Source: J054 sp965221985
Lineage (GTDB): Bacteria > Pseudomonadota > Gammaproteobacteria > Steroidobacterales > GCA-2729495
DNA length: 64,000 nucleotides
Reading direction: 5' to 3'
Assembly: GCA_965221985.1 (NCBI GenBank)
Contig: OZ244928.1
Location: forward strand, 2,294,001-2,358,000
The stretch's first letter is position 1. Each line of letters starts with the position of its first letter. The position numbers and the translations under genes are program-made. Positions 24,597 to 34,184 of the stretch are shown piece after piece. The notes under the pieces are model-generated. The model worked only from the letters and a program-made list of their open reading frames with translations. It searched no databases and was not told the origin of the DNA.

Positions 24597-27500
24597 ATGC
24601 GGCTGAAAAAAATTAAGCTGGCGGGGTTTAAGTCCTTCGTCGATCCCACCACGATAAGCTTTCCCAGCAACCTGATCGGGGTCGTGGGCCCCAACGGCTG
24701 TGGCAAGTCAAATGTCATTGATGCCATCCGCTGGGTCATGGGCGAGTCATCGGCCAAGCATCTGCGCGGCGACTCCATGGCTGATGTGATCTTCAACGGT
24801 TCGGCGGGCCGCAAGCCCGTGGGCAGCGCGACCATCGAGTTGTGCTTCGACAATGCCGATGGCTCGGTGGGGGGGCAATATGCCAGCTACAGCGAGATCG
24901 CCATTCGGCGCACCGTATCCCGGGACGGCACTTCGCAGTACTTCCTAAATAACACGCGCTGCCGCCGTAAAGACATCACCAGTATTTTTCTGGGCACCGG
25001 CTTGGGCCCGCGTAGCTATGCCATCATTGAGCAGGGCATGGTGTCCCGGCTCATTGAGGCGAAGCCCGACGATATCCGCGTGTATATCGAAGAAGCTGCC
25101 GGCATCTCCAAATATAAGGAGCGCCGCCGCGAGACCGAGAACCGAATCCGCCATACCCGCGACAATCTCGATCGCCTAAACGATCTGCGCGAGGAACTCG
25201 ACAAGCAGATCAAGCATCTGCAGCGTCAGGCGCGGCAAGCCGAGCGTTATCAGGAACTCAAGGGCGATGAACGCCGTTTGCAGGCCGAACTGTTGTCCAT
25301 TCGCCTCACCGAAATGCAGCAGGATCTGGAGCAGCGCGACGGCGAGCTTTCGCGGGCCAAGATTCAGTTTGAGTCGGCCTTGGCAGACCAGCGCAGCCGC
25401 GAGGCCAATATCGAGGTTTGCCGCGAAAAACATGTCGCCGCCACCGATGCGTTCAACGCCACGCAGGGCAACTACTACGGCGTGCAGAGCGAGATCTCGC
25501 GGCTGGAGCAATCCATCACGCATTCCCGCGAACTGCGCCAGCGCCAGCAGGAAGACTTACGGCAGGCCCGCGGCCAGCTCAATGAGATCACCGCCGAGAT
25601 CGACAAAGACACCGCCCAATTGCAGGAGCTGGAAGCGCATCTTGAACAACTGGCGCCCGATCTGGAGCAGGCCCGACGGCTGGAAGAAACCTCCGTGGCC
25701 AATTTACAGCGCGTGGAAGAAGCACAGGACGCCTGGCAAACCGCCTGGCATGAGTTCAATTTAGAAGCCAAGGAATTTCAGCAAGCTTGTCAGGTCGAAC
25801 GTACGCGCATCGAACATCTGGAACTGCAGCTGGAAAAGCTGCACTCGCGCCAGGGCGACTTGGATGCCGAAGGGCAGGGCATCACCCTGAGCGAAATCGA
25901 GGCTAGCCTGACCGCGGGCAACCGCGGCGAAGAAGTTGCGCGTCTCGCCCTAGAAGAATTGCAGCAGGCCTTGCGCGATTGCGAGCAGCGCAACACCCAG
26001 CTGCGCGAAGCCGAGCAGACCATTGGTGCTGAATTAGAAGGCAAGCGCGGCGAGCTGGAGAGCCGGCGCGGTCGCGTGGAAACCCTGGAAGCCTTGCAGG
26101 CGGCGGAATTTGGCGAAGATGACGAGGCCGTGCAGCGCTGGCTGGGCCGTGAAAGCCTGCGGGACCGGCCACGCTTGGCCCAGCAGCTCAAGGTCGACAA
26201 GCCCTGGGAACGGGCGGTGGAAACCGTGCTGGGCGATTTTCTGCAAGCGGTTTGCGTGCAACGGCCCGATGAGTACCTGCGTGGCTTACCCAAGGCCGGT
26301 GACCTGACGCTACTGGATGCTGTCACGCCTAATAATCCGGAACTTGCCGGCACCCTGGCATCCAAGACCCGCCATGCTGGCAGCGCCGCTAGCCTCTTGT
26401 CTGCCGTGCTCGTGGCCGACTCCCTGGATGAAGCCATTAACCTGCGGGTGCGATTGCGCCGGGGGCAAAGTGTGATTACGCCCGACGGTGTCTGGTTAGG
26501 GCAGGGCTGGATGCGCATCAGCCGCCGCACCCAAGAAGCCGGCGGATTGATCAGCCGTGAGCAAGATATCCGGCGCTTACGCGAGGAGATTCGCGACCTG
26601 GAGCAGACCGTCAAGCTGTTGGAACAGCAACGCGAGCAAACCCGGGCCGACAATGCCGATTTGGATGCGCAACGCGCTTTGCTTGGCGAAGAAATGCAAA
26701 CTGCCGGCCAAAACCTTGCCGAAGCCGGGGCGCAACTCACCGCCCGGCGCGAGGAACTGGAACGCGCACGTACCCGCCTACAAGCCTTGGGCCGCGATGG
26801 TGAAAATCTGCGCAACGAAATCGCCGATTTGGAACAAGCCACCACCGAGGCGCGGGTTAGACTCAATCACGCTGTGGAAGCCACGGAACGTTTGGACGAC
26901 CGCCGGCCCACCTTGCAGCGGCAGCAAGCTGAACTGTTGGAAGAGTACAACCACGCTCGCCTGCAAGCCGAGAAAGACCGGGAGACCGCTTCCCGCACCA
27001 TGATTGACTACGAAAGCCGCCGCGCATCCCGCGAGTCGGCCAACACCACCTTAAGCCGGGTTCTCAGTCAGCGTGAATCCCTCAGCGCGCGCATCGAGTT
27101 ACTGCAGTCGCAGCTGGATGCGGGCGGCGAGCCCATTGAGGTCTTGCAGCGCGACCTGGATACCCAACTGGTTGAAGAAAAGCAGGTGGAGCGTGAGCTG
27201 GGCGAACGCCGCCGGGCTTTGGAAGCCGCTGAGCAGGCCTTGCGCGAGGAAGAGGCCGCCCGGGCTGAATGCGAGCAACAGGTCACCGCGGCCCGCGAGG
27301 CCGTGGATGAACTACGCATTGGCGCGCGCGAAGTCGAAGTGCGGCGGGAAAGCGTGATGGAGCGCTTCCAAGCCACGGGCATGACCTTAGAAGATGTGAT
27401 CGCTCGGCTCGCCGAAGATGCCACGGCGGATGAGTGGCAAGCGCAACTGGAGAAAGTGCAAAAACGCATTGAACGTTTGGGCGCGATTAATCTCGCGGCT

Positions 27501-28091
27501 ATCGAAGAGTTCAGCGAACAGTCTGAACGCAAAGAATATCTCGATGCCCAATTCACCGACTTAACCGAAGCGCTGGAAACACTAGAGCGTGCCATTCGCA
27601 AGATCGACCGGGAGACCCGCGCTCGCTTCCAGGAAACCTTTGACAAGGTTAATGCCGGCCTGCAGAAGAACTTCCCGCGCCTATTCGGCGGCGGGCATTC
27701 TTATCTGGAACTGGAAGGCGACGATTTACTCAATGCCGGCGTGTCGGTAATGGCGCGCCCACCGGGTAAACGCAATAGCCATATTCACCTGCTCTCTGGC
27801 GGTGAAAAAGCGCTTACTGCCGTGGCCTTGATTTTCTCCATCTTCGAGCTCAATCCCGCCCCGTTTTGTCTGCTCGATGAGGTGGATGCGCCCTTGGATG
27901 ATGCCAATGTGTCGCGTTTTTGTGAGATCGTGCGCGAAATGTCTTCGACAGTGCAATTCATCTTTATTACTCACAACAAGACGACCATGGAGCTGGCACG
28001 CCAGCTCACGGGCGTGACCATGAACGAGCCGGGTGTATCGCGTCTGGTGTCGGTGGACATCGACGAGGCGGTCGAGCTCGCGGCGAGTTAG
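24597..28091 (+). CDS. smc: Chromosome segregation ATPase SMC
   Basis: A 1164-residue SMC. N-terminal ATPase half: LAGFKSFVDPT, Walker A GPNGCGKSNVIDAIRW. Long coiled coils (residues about 170-500 and 660-990) flank a hinge (FLQAVCVQRPDEYLRGLPKAGDLTLLD). C-terminal half: signature LLSGGEKALTAVALIFSIF and Walker B PFCLLDEVDAPLDD. It loads on DNA and compacts and separates sister chromosomes with ScpA and ScpB, both encoded about 10 kb downstream (36258-38058). It forms the smc-zipA-ligA block. Confidence 0.97.
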   Translation: MRLKKIKLAGFKSFVDPTTISFPSNLIGVVGPNGCGKSNVIDAIRWVMGESSAKHLRGDSMADVIFNGSAGRKPVGSATIELCFDNADGSVGGQYASYSEIAIRRTVSRDGTSQYFLNNTRCRRKDITSIFLGTGLGPRSYAIIEQGMVSRLIEAKPDDIRVYIEEAAGISKYKERRRETENRIRHTRDNLDRLNDLREELDKQIKHLQRQARQAERYQELKGDERRLQAELLSIRLTEMQQDLEQRDGELSRAKIQFESALADQRSREANIEVCREKHVAATDAFNATQGNYYGVQSEISRLEQSITHSRELRQRQQEDLRQARGQLNEITAEIDKDTAQLQELEAHLEQLAPDLEQARRLEETSVANLQRVEEAQDAWQTAWHEFNLEAKEFQQACQVERTRIEHLELQLEKLHSRQGDLDAEGQGITLSEIEASLTAGNRGEEVARLALEELQQALRDCEQRNTQLREAEQTIGAELEGKRGELESRRGRVETLEALQAAEFGEDDEAVQRWLGRESLRDRPRLAQQLKVDKPWERAVETVLGDFLQAVCVQRPDEYLRGLPKAGDLTLLDAVTPNNPELAGTLASKTRHAGSAASLLSAVLVADSLDEAINLRVRLRRGQSVITPDGVWLGQGWMRISRRTQEAGGLISREQDIRRLREEIRDLEQTVKLLEQQREQTRADNADLDAQRALLGEEMQTAGQNLAEAGAQLTARREELERARTRLQALGRDGENLRNEIADLEQATTEARVRLNHAVEATERLDDRRPTLQRQQAELLEEYNHARLQAEKDRETASRTMIDYESRRASRESANTTLSRVLSQRESLSARIELLQSQLDAGGEPIEVLQRDLDTQLVEEKQVERELGERRRALEAAEQALREEEAARAECEQQVTAAREAVDELRIGAREVEVRRESVMERFQATGMTLEDVIARLAEDATADEWQAQLEKVQKRIERLGAINLAAIEEFSEQSERKEYLDAQFTDLTEALETLERAIRKIDRETRARFQETFDKVNAGLQKNFPRLFGGGHSYLELEGDDLLNAGVSVMARPPGKRNSHIHLLSGGEKALTAVALIFSIFELNPAPFCLLDEVDAPLDDANVSRFCEIVREMSSTVQFIFITHNKTTMELARQLTGVTMNEPGVSRLVSVDIDEAVELAAS

Positions 28092-28103
28092 TTTGCGATT
28101 GCC

Positions 28104-28727
28104 GTGTCCGGACTCCGATGGGCATTACTGCTTTTTGGGCTGGTTGTCCTAGCCGGGATCTATCTGTATTCGCGCTACAAGCCCAAGCTGGATAAAACTT
28201 GGGCGGCAAGAAGGGAGCGCCGCGAACCGAGTTTGACGCATGGTCATGCCGGCGATGCATCAGCCGCCGCCGAAGAACAAACGCCGCAAATCGCCGAGCC
28301 GACACCGCAAAAGCTGGTAACGATTCGGCTCATGTCGCGCGATACCCGCGGTTTCGAAGGCGAACGCCTGATCTTGATGCTACGGCAAGTCCATATGCGC
28401 CACGGCCGCTTCGGCATCTTTCATTTTCATGATTCGGCCGATCCCAACGAGGTAATTTTTAGCATCGCCAGTCTCACCGAGCCGGGCTCCTTCGACCTCA
28501 CTAATTTAAAAACCACCCGCTTTCCGGGTATCAGTCTTTTCATGCAACTGCCCGGCCCGATAGACGGGGTGGAGGCCTTCGATCTGATGATGGCCAAGGC
28601 CCGCGAACTGGCCCAGGCCTTGGATGGCCTGCTCAGTGATGATCAAGGCAGCAGCTTGAGCGTGCAGCGTGAGCGTTTCTTGCGCGAGGAAGTGATTCAG
28701 TTTCAGCACGGTCAACTGACGGCCTAG
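28104..28727 (+). CDS. zipA: Cell division protein ZipA
   Basis: A 207-residue protein with a GTG start. An N-terminal membrane helix (WALLLFGLVVLAGIYLYSRY) is followed by a short variable linker (about residues 30-75, shorter than in E. coli) and the FtsZ-binding C-terminal domain (LVTIRLMSRDTRGFEGERLILMLRQVHMRHGRFGIFHFHD, GISLFMQLPGPIDGVEAFDLMMAKARELAQAL). It anchors FtsZ at the division site. Placed between smc and ligA, the usual position. Confidence 0.95.
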   Translation: MSGLRWALLLFGLVVLAGIYLYSRYKPKLDKTWAARRERREPSLTHGHAGDASAAAEEQTPQIAEPTPQKLVTIRLMSRDTRGFEGERLILMLRQVHMRHGRFGIFHFHDSADPNEVIFSIASLTEPGSFDLTNLKTTRFPGISLFMQLPGPIDGVEAFDLMMAKARELAQALDGLLSDDQGSSLSVQRERFLREEVIQFQHGQLTA

Positions 28728-28731
28728 CCGG

Positions 28732-30777
28732 GTGGCGGCAAGCAAGCAAGCAGCGTCTCGGGCCGCGCAATTGCGCAAGCTCTTGGACGAGCACAACTAC
28801 CGCTACCATGTCTTGGACGAGCCCAGTATCCCCGACGCGGAATACGACCAGCTGTTTCGTGAGCTGCAGGCTTTAGAAGCGGACCATCCCGAGTTACTGA
28901 TACCGGAATCGCCCACCCAGCGTGTGGGCGCCGCGCCCGTCGCCGGTTTCGAACCGGCCCCCCACGCCAAACCCATGTTGTCTTTGGACAACGCGTTTTC
29001 GGAAGAAGCTATCGAGGACTTCGATCGCCGCGTGCGTGAACGCTTGGACACAAAAAAGCCCGTGCGCTACGCCCTGGAGCCCAAGCTCGACGGCGCGGCC
29101 GTGTCGCTGACCTACCAAGCCGGCCGTCTGCTGCGGGCTGCCACCCGTGGTGACGGGAGCATCGGCGAAGACATTACGCACAATGTGCGCACCATCGCGT
29201 CGGTGCCCTTGCAGTTACGCGGTACCGGGCACCCGGAAATGCTGGAGGTGCGGGGGGAGGTCTACATGCCACGCGCGGGTTTCGAAGCCCTCAATGCCCG
29301 CGCCCGCGCGGCGGATGAAAAAACCTTCGTCAATCCCCGTAACGCAGCCGCCGGTAGTCTGCGCCAACTCGATCCGCGGCTCACTGCCCAGCGTCCTCTG
29401 GATTTATTTGCTCATGGTATCGGTGCCAAAGAAGGCGGGGGCGCGCTCAACAGCCATCAGCAAACCCTGGCGCAGTTGCAAGACTGGGGTTTGCGCGTAT
29501 GTCCGGAAACGGACACGGCCGATGGACCCGAGGGCTGCATCGCCTACTACCAGCGCATTCTGAACATGCGCGATGATCTGGACTATGACATCGACGGCGT
29601 GGTGTATAAGGTCGACGACTTCACGCAGCAAGCCGCCCTGGGCACGGTATCGCGCGCGCCGCGCTGGGCCATCGCGCATAAATTTCCCGCCCAGGAACAA
29701 ATCACCGTCGTTGCAGCCATCGACTGGCAAGTGGGCCGCACCGGCGCGGTGACGCCGGTGGCGCGTTTAGAACCGGTGTTTGTAGGTGGCGTGACCGTCA
29801 GCAATGCCACCCTGCACAATATCGACGAGTTGCAGCGCAAAGATGTGCGCGTGGGCGACAGCGTAATCGTGCGTCGCGCCGGCGACGTCATACCAGAGGT
29901 GGTGCAAGTCATCGCCGATCGCCGCCCAGCGAAAACCAAAATCGTCCGTTTGCCAAAGGTCTGCCCCGTCTGCGGTTCCGAGGTACTGCGCGCCGAAGGC
30001 GAGGCCGCGGCTCGCTGCACCGGCGGTTTGTATTGTTCCGCCCAGCGCAAAGAGGCCCTAAGGCATTTCGCGTCCCGGCGAGCCTTGGATATCGAGGGGC
30101 TGGGCACGAAGCTGATCGATCAACTCGTGGAAGCGGGATTGGTTCATGGCCCCCAAAACTTGTTCAACTTGGATACCGAAGCGCTCATCAAACTCGAACG
30201 CATGGGCCAAAAATCCGCCGACAAGCTTCAGGCGGCCCTGCAGGACGCTAAGCAAACCACACTAGCGAGATTCTTATACGCCCTGGGCATCCGCGATGTC
30301 GGCGAAACCACGGCGCAGTCCCTCAGCGAGCATTTCGGCAACCTCGCCGCGTTGATGGCCGCCAGCGAAGAAGACTTGCAGACCGTGCCCGATGTTGGAC
30401 CGGTGGTGGCCGCCAAGGTCGTGGCATTCTTTCGCCAGGCGCATAATCAAGAGGTTATTGCCGAGCTGCAGGCCGCAGGCTTGCGATGGTCTGAACACGC
30501 GGGTACTTCGGCCGATCAAAGTGCCGCCGAACAGGCGCCGCTGGCGGGTGTCACTATCGTATTGAGCGGTACGATTGGGGATACACCCAGGGACCAAATC
30601 AAAGAGCAGCTTACGGCCCTGGGTGCGAAGGTCACCAACAGCGTATCGAAGAAAACGCGGTTTTTAATAGCGGGGACGGCGCCCGGGTCGAAGTTGGCCA
30701 AGGCGCAAAAACTAGGTGTTACCGTACTGGACGAAGCGGGCCTGGAACGGCTACTAAAGGGAAGGATTCCAGCTTAG
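28732..30777 (+). CDS. ligA: NAD-dependent DNA ligase LigA
   Basis: A 681-residue protein with a GTG start 5 bases after zipA. The adenylation domain has the nucleotidyl-accepting Lys in LEPKLDGAAVSL. OB fold, then a four-Cys zinc finger (CPVCGSEVLRAEGEAAARCTGGLYC), a helix-hairpin-helix region (RMGQKSADKLQAAL, VPDVGPVVAAKVVAFF) and a C-terminal BRCT domain (LAGVTIVLSGTIGDTPRDQIKEQLTALGAKVTNSVSKKTRFLIAG). It seals nicks in replication and repair. Confidence 0.98.
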   Translation: MAASKQAASRAAQLRKLLDEHNYRYHVLDEPSIPDAEYDQLFRELQALEADHPELLIPESPTQRVGAAPVAGFEPAPHAKPMLSLDNAFSEEAIEDFDRRVRERLDTKKPVRYALEPKLDGAAVSLTYQAGRLLRAATRGDGSIGEDITHNVRTIASVPLQLRGTGHPEMLEVRGEVYMPRAGFEALNARARAADEKTFVNPRNAAAGSLRQLDPRLTAQRPLDLFAHGIGAKEGGGALNSHQQTLAQLQDWGLRVCPETDTADGPEGCIAYYQRILNMRDDLDYDIDGVVYKVDDFTQQAALGTVSRAPRWAIAHKFPAQEQITVVAAIDWQVGRTGAVTPVARLEPVFVGGVTVSNATLHNIDELQRKDVRVGDSVIVRRAGDVIPEVVQVIADRRPAKTKIVRLPKVCPVCGSEVLRAEGEAAARCTGGLYCSAQRKEALRHFASRRALDIEGLGTKLIDQLVEAGLVHGPQNLFNLDTEALIKLERMGQKSADKLQAALQDAKQTTLARFLYALGIRDVGETTAQSLSEHFGNLAALMAASEEDLQTVPDVGPVVAAKVVAFFRQAHNQEVIAELQAAGLRWSEHAGTSADQSAAEQAPLAGVTIVLSGTIGDTPRDQIKEQLTALGAKVTNSVSKKTRFLIAGTAPGSKLAKAQKLGVTVLDEAGLERLLKGRIPA

Positions 30778-30942
30778 CAAGCTGCGTTTATCCAGAAACG
30801 CTTCGGTTTCGCACGCAGACATATTCTAAACAGGGCCTCAATATCTACAGCGTCAAGCACAATTGTTTACTGCGCTATGCAGATTTTGCACAAATTGGCT
30901 GTTTTATTGACCGGTTTGGGGTGCTTATCTATATTTCTCGAG

Positions 30943-31779
30943 ATGCCGGGAAATAGCTCTCAAGCGATACGTCGCGCGATCGCAGGATTCATGCGTCCGC
31001 TGGCAAGAGTCTTACTTCGTCATGGGGTTGGATACGATGTCTTCGCAGAAGTTGCAAAGCGATCCTTTGTTGAAGTTGCGACGCATGAATTTGGAGTTCG
31101 TGGTCGCCCGACTAATATTTCAAGAACTGCAGTATTGACCGGGCTGTCAAGAAAAGAGGTTCGTTTGATAAGGGCGGAGCGATCCACTGAATACCGGATA
31201 CCGCGCAGCGACGGGAACAATATACTTGCGGATATTTTGCATCGTTGGCATACGAATCGATTGTTTGTCGATAGCCGTGGTATTCCTAGAGTACTGCCTT
31301 TTTCTGGGTCGGGTTGCTCGTTTTCGGAACTAGTTCGAGGTCTCGCCGGAGACATTCCTCCCGGCGCACTGCGAGCGGAATTGAAAAGGGTGGGTGCAGT
31401 GGAAGAAACGCGCGATGGTGATTTATGCGTGATTCGGCGGGATGTAGTGCCAGCAGACTCCGAAGCTCGCCTTCTAGAGGGTCTAGAGTACGGATTAGCC
31501 CCACTAGCGACTACTATTGCATTCAATGCTGATCCGGAAAGTGGCACCCGGAGGCGTTTCCAGAGAGTTATACACAGCGAAGTAATTCGACCAGAGTGCG
31601 AAATGATGGTGCAGGAAGAGATTGTGTCTAGTCTTACTAAGTTTTCTGAAAAACTGGACGACTCTCTTGCGCGGTATGAATCCCCTGATTCATCGGGAGA
31701 ATCGAAAGAATTGTTGGACCTTGGCGTTGGGATGTATTTTTTTGTCAGAGAAAAGAAAACGCCCAGTAGAAGAGACTAG
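30943..31779 (+). CDS. DUF6502-family protein (copy 1)
   Basis: About 278 residues from the ATG at 30943; an upstream ATG at 30877 would add a hydrophobic leader not expected in the family. The core reads FMRPLARVLLRHGVGYDVFAEVAKRSFVEVATHEFGV and ISRTAVLTGLSRKEVRLI, matching the DUF6502 pattern of a helical N-terminal region that looks like a DNA-binding or regulatory fold. The C-terminus LGVGMYFFVREKK resembles the end of copy 2 (VGVGVYLFSD). Function is unknown. It lies convergent to the AIGGTRLR repeat gene (30 bases between their 3' ends), with a paralogue on its other side. Confidence 0.7.
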   Translation: MPGNSSQAIRRAIAGFMRPLARVLLRHGVGYDVFAEVAKRSFVEVATHEFGVRGRPTNISRTAVLTGLSRKEVRLIRAERSTEYRIPRSDGNNILADILHRWHTNRLFVDSRGIPRVLPFSGSGCSFSELVRGLAGDIPPGALRAELKRVGAVEETRDGDLCVIRRDVVPADSEARLLEGLEYGLAPLATTIAFNADPESGTRRRFQRVIHSEVIRPECEMMVQEEIVSSLTKFSEKLDDSLARYESPDSSGESKELLDLGVGMYFFVREKKTPSRRD

Positions 31780-31809
31780 CTGTTGGTCTTTATCTAACGT
31801 TACTTTTTT

Positions 31810-32922
31810 TTAGTTCGGATACATGATGCCTTTGATTAGCACTGAGGATCCAACAGCTATTTCTGGTGCTTTGCTAATATTTGCGAGTAGGGCGGAATAG
31901 TCGATCCGGTAACCTTCGACTTGGAAAGTGGCTGTTGCTGGCGAGGTCGAAGAAACAACTCCGCTTACCACGATTTCGCTCGAGCCGGGAACAAAAAATT
32001 CACCGTAGCTATATGCCATTAGCGCTTCGGGGGAATCTTGGCACGCCAACACCGCCAGCATTTCCCCATTTTCCGGTAAATCGCTTTCACCGTTAGTCGG
32101 AATCACAATGCTGCGATTCATTACGGTTACTCTGCTGGTCGTAGGGTCTACCTCTTTTACCGGGCCAACTGAGAAGGTGTCAACACCGGCTTCTGCTAGT
32201 TCATTTGCGATTCCTCTTAACCGGGTGCCGCCGATCGCTCTCAAATGCGTGCCTCCAATTGCTCGTAATCGGGTGCCGCCGATAGCTTGCGTGCTACTCA
32301 CGTTTTTAGAACCGCGAAGTCTCGTGCCGCCGATCGCATTTTCGCTTGCTTCGCATGCGCTTCTTAACCGGGTGCCACCAATGGCACGCAATCGGGTGCC
32401 GCCGATAGCTTGTGCGTCGGCCTCGTTATCGGCACGAAGGCGGGTACCGCCAATTGCTCGCAGTCGGGTACCACCAATGGCACGCAATCGAGTACCGCCG
32501 ATAGCTTGTGCGTCGGCCTCGTTATCGGCACGAAGGCGGGTACCGCCAATTGCTCGCAGTCGGGTACCACCAATGGCACGCAATCGAGTACCGCCGATAG
32601 CTTGTGCGTCGGCCTCGTTATCGGCACGAAGGCGGGTACCGCCAATTGCTCGCAGTCGGGTACCACCAATGGCTTGTGTGCTGCTTGCACCTTTCGCGCT
32701 GCGTAGTCTCGTTCCACCGATCGCTTCCGTATTGGCATTACTGCTGGTCGTATTTAACTCGTCAATTAGGATGACCGATGCTTGAATTAAGCTACTATCG
32801 TTTTTTCCTGCTATAGCGTCAGAAGTAGTCCCACTAGACACCCCGGCCAAAATTATTGTAGCCATCGTCGCTCTTGTTATCGCGCGGTTGATGACGACAG
32901 CGTAAAAATTTCGGTTTTTCAT
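31810..32922 (-). CDS. Secreted repeat protein with 15 AIGGTRLR octapeptides and a DUF5666-like C-terminal domain
   Basis: A 370-residue protein. Residues about 1-39 are signal-peptide-like (ATMATIILAGVSSGTTSDAIAG). Residues about 67-240 carry 15 copies of AIGGTRLR (one reads AIGGTHLR), singly or in runs of two or three, separated by 8-9 residue spacers (ADNEADAQ three times, SAKGASSTQ, SACEASEN, GSKNVSSTQ). The rest (VGPVKEVDPTTSRVTVMNRSI, SEIVVSGVVSSTSPATATF, VAVGSSVLIKG-like end) looks like a small beta-barrel domain of DUF5666 type. Function is unknown. AGAGAG precedes the start. It lies 55 bases downstream of DUF6502 copy 2 on the same strand, so probably one transcript. Confidence 0.75.
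   Translation of the reverse strand: MKNRNFYAVVINRAITRATMATIILAGVSSGTTSDAIAGKNDSSLIQASVILIDELNTTSSNANTEAIGGTRLRSAKGASSTQAIGGTRLRAIGGTRLRADNEADAQAIGGTRLRAIGGTRLRAIGGTRLRADNEADAQAIGGTRLRAIGGTRLRAIGGTRLRADNEADAQAIGGTRLRAIGGTRLRSACEASENAIGGTRLRGSKNVSSTQAIGGTRLRAIGGTHLRAIGGTRLRGIANELAEAGVDTFSVGPVKEVDPTTSRVTVMNRSIVIPTNGESDLPENGEMLAVLACQDSPEALMAYSYGEFFVPGSSEIVVSGVVSSTSPATATFQVEGYRIDYSALLANISKAPEIAVGSSVLIKGIMYPN
32216..32726 (-). repeat. In-gene tandem repeat: 24-bp octapeptide units within a 96-bp higher-order unit
   Basis: The DNA coding for AIGGTRLR is repeated 15 times. Three consecutive 96-bp blocks (each one ADNEADAQ spacer plus three octapeptides, starting near 32412, 32508 and 32604) are almost identical, indicating recent tandem duplication by slippage or unequal recombination. 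The outer units are more diverged in codons while conserving the protein motif, which indicates selection on the peptide. Confidence 0.9.
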
Positions 32923-32977
32923 GTGTAGCTCTCTTGCAAATACGGCCAGCGTTTACGCGACCTAGGGTCTGCTAAAT

Positions 32978-33862
32978 CTATTTTTCTCGGAAACTCCGGT
33001 TGGCATCGGAGAACAGGTAAACACCAACGCCAACGTGAATTTTTTCAGTGCTGTCTAATTTCTCGGCATCAGATTCTTTGCCGCTTAACCAGTTGTCTAG
33101 GGTTTCTAGGAACTCCATTCCCTTCTTATTAACGAGCTTGTCGAAAGCCGGCATGTCGCGGGAATCGATTCCCATGGGAGTCCATACTCGACGCTCAAAG
33201 AACCCTTCCTCATCCTTGCCGTTGACATTCGCATCTAAGGTCTCTGCCAAATCTCTCATCGACACGCCCAAGAATTGAAACGCCGCGGAATCAGACTGTT
33301 GAGGAATATAGGATCGAGTCAGGACACGTAATTTCCCGCCAGGAAGCTCTGATACGACTTCAATCCGCTTTAGCTCGGCAAGCAATTCCGACGCTGGGAA
33401 GCCTTCGGCGTAACGCGCGGCCAATTCAAAGAAGCTATTTTCGTTCGTGTCGCTGGAGTCCAATTCCAGTGGTAAGCCGTAAGGCCCCGTAAAATCGGGG
33501 TCCTGGTGCCATGCACCCAGTATTCTTCCTATGCGGTTTAGGTTCTCCGTGGAAGGGCCTCGCTTCTGCCGTATCAACTCATCGATACGTATGACCTCGT
33601 CCACGGATAATCCCGTAGCGAGTCCTATAGCCGAAGGAGATTCGGCTTCGAGCGATTCGGCGAAATCTCTACGAGCAACCTCAACAAACACCGTTTTCGC
33701 CGTATCCGCGAATTCGCGATACGTCACCCCATTCCTCAGCAATATCCGCACCAGCGGCCGCATGAGTTGCCGGAAAGCGCTTAGAAGAGTCTCTTTAATA
33801 CCTTCCGACATGCTCGGCAGTTGACCGTCAAATGTGGGTGACAGGGCTAGCGCTGTGGCCAT
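32978..33862 (-). CDS. DUF6502-family protein (copy 2)
   Basis: A 294-residue paralogue of the 30943-31779 protein: LMRPLVRILLRNGVTYREFADTAKTVFVEVARRDF, AIGLATGLSVDEVIRIDEL, then a GPYGLPLEL segment and the C-terminal KIHVGVGVYLFSDAN. The two copies face each other on either side of the repeat gene and are clearly diverged, so this is an old duplication. The N-terminus may start a few codons later (MSEGIKETLLSAFRQLMRP). Probably co-transcribed with the repeat gene. Confidence 0.75.
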   Translation of the reverse strand: MATALALSPTFDGQLPSMSEGIKETLLSAFRQLMRPLVRILLRNGVTYREFADTAKTVFVEVARRDFAESLEAESPSAIGLATGLSVDEVIRIDELIRQKRGPSTENLNRIGRILGAWHQDPDFTGPYGLPLELDSSDTNENSFFELAARYAEGFPASELLAELKRIEVVSELPGGKLRVLTRSYIPQQSDSAAFQFLGVSMRDLAETLDANVNGKDEEGFFERRVWTPMGIDSRDMPAFDKLVNKKGMEFLETLDNWLSGKESDAEKLDSTEKIHVGVGVYLFSDANRSFREK

Positions 33863-34148
33863 CGTTATGTTAACTCGATCTTATTGGGACTCATTCACAA
33901 AATGCGATCTTTGTCCAGCCGAATTTATGGTGTGATTGTACATAATTATGGGTGGAAGTCACGAAAAATTTATTGAAATCCGTAACATAGGCGCGGAAGC
34001 TAAAAAAGGCTGGCAAAATTATGTTTAGTAGTTAAAACAGTAAGTAGCGCGTCTATCCTTAAGTTCTCTCTAGTTCAGGGCGCGCTTATGTTGAGTCGGC
34101 AAAGCGAGTTGCTTACGCTTTGCGAGGGATTTTCGGCTTGAAGATTGG
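33863..34148. other. AT-rich intergenic region
   Basis: About 290 bases, distinctly AT-rich, upstream of DUF6502 copy 2 and downstream of bolA. It must contain the promoter for the DUF6502-repeat transcript; I see no unambiguous -35/-10 pair. No gene is supported. Confidence 0.4.
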
Positions 34149-34170
34149 GCCGCGAGTGAAATCTCGCGGC
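34149..34170 (-). terminator. Hairpin downstream of bolA
   Basis: A perfect 8-bp stem GCCGCGAG / CTCGCGGC with a 6-base loop, 15 bases past the bolA stop. There is no good T-run, so termination is plausible but not assured. Confidence 0.4.
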
Positions 34171-34184
34171 GATAGGGCGACGCG

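Noticed and set aside
32400..32700. Regular repeats suggesting a CRISPR array
   Set aside because: Units are in frame, 24 or 96 bp, with repeated rather than unique spacers, and code for a conserved peptide.
32108..32785. Plus-strand frame with RVPPIA repeats
   Set aside because: Antisense of the AIGGTRLR repeats; the minus frame has the signal peptide, a ribosome binding site and a sensible C-terminal domain.
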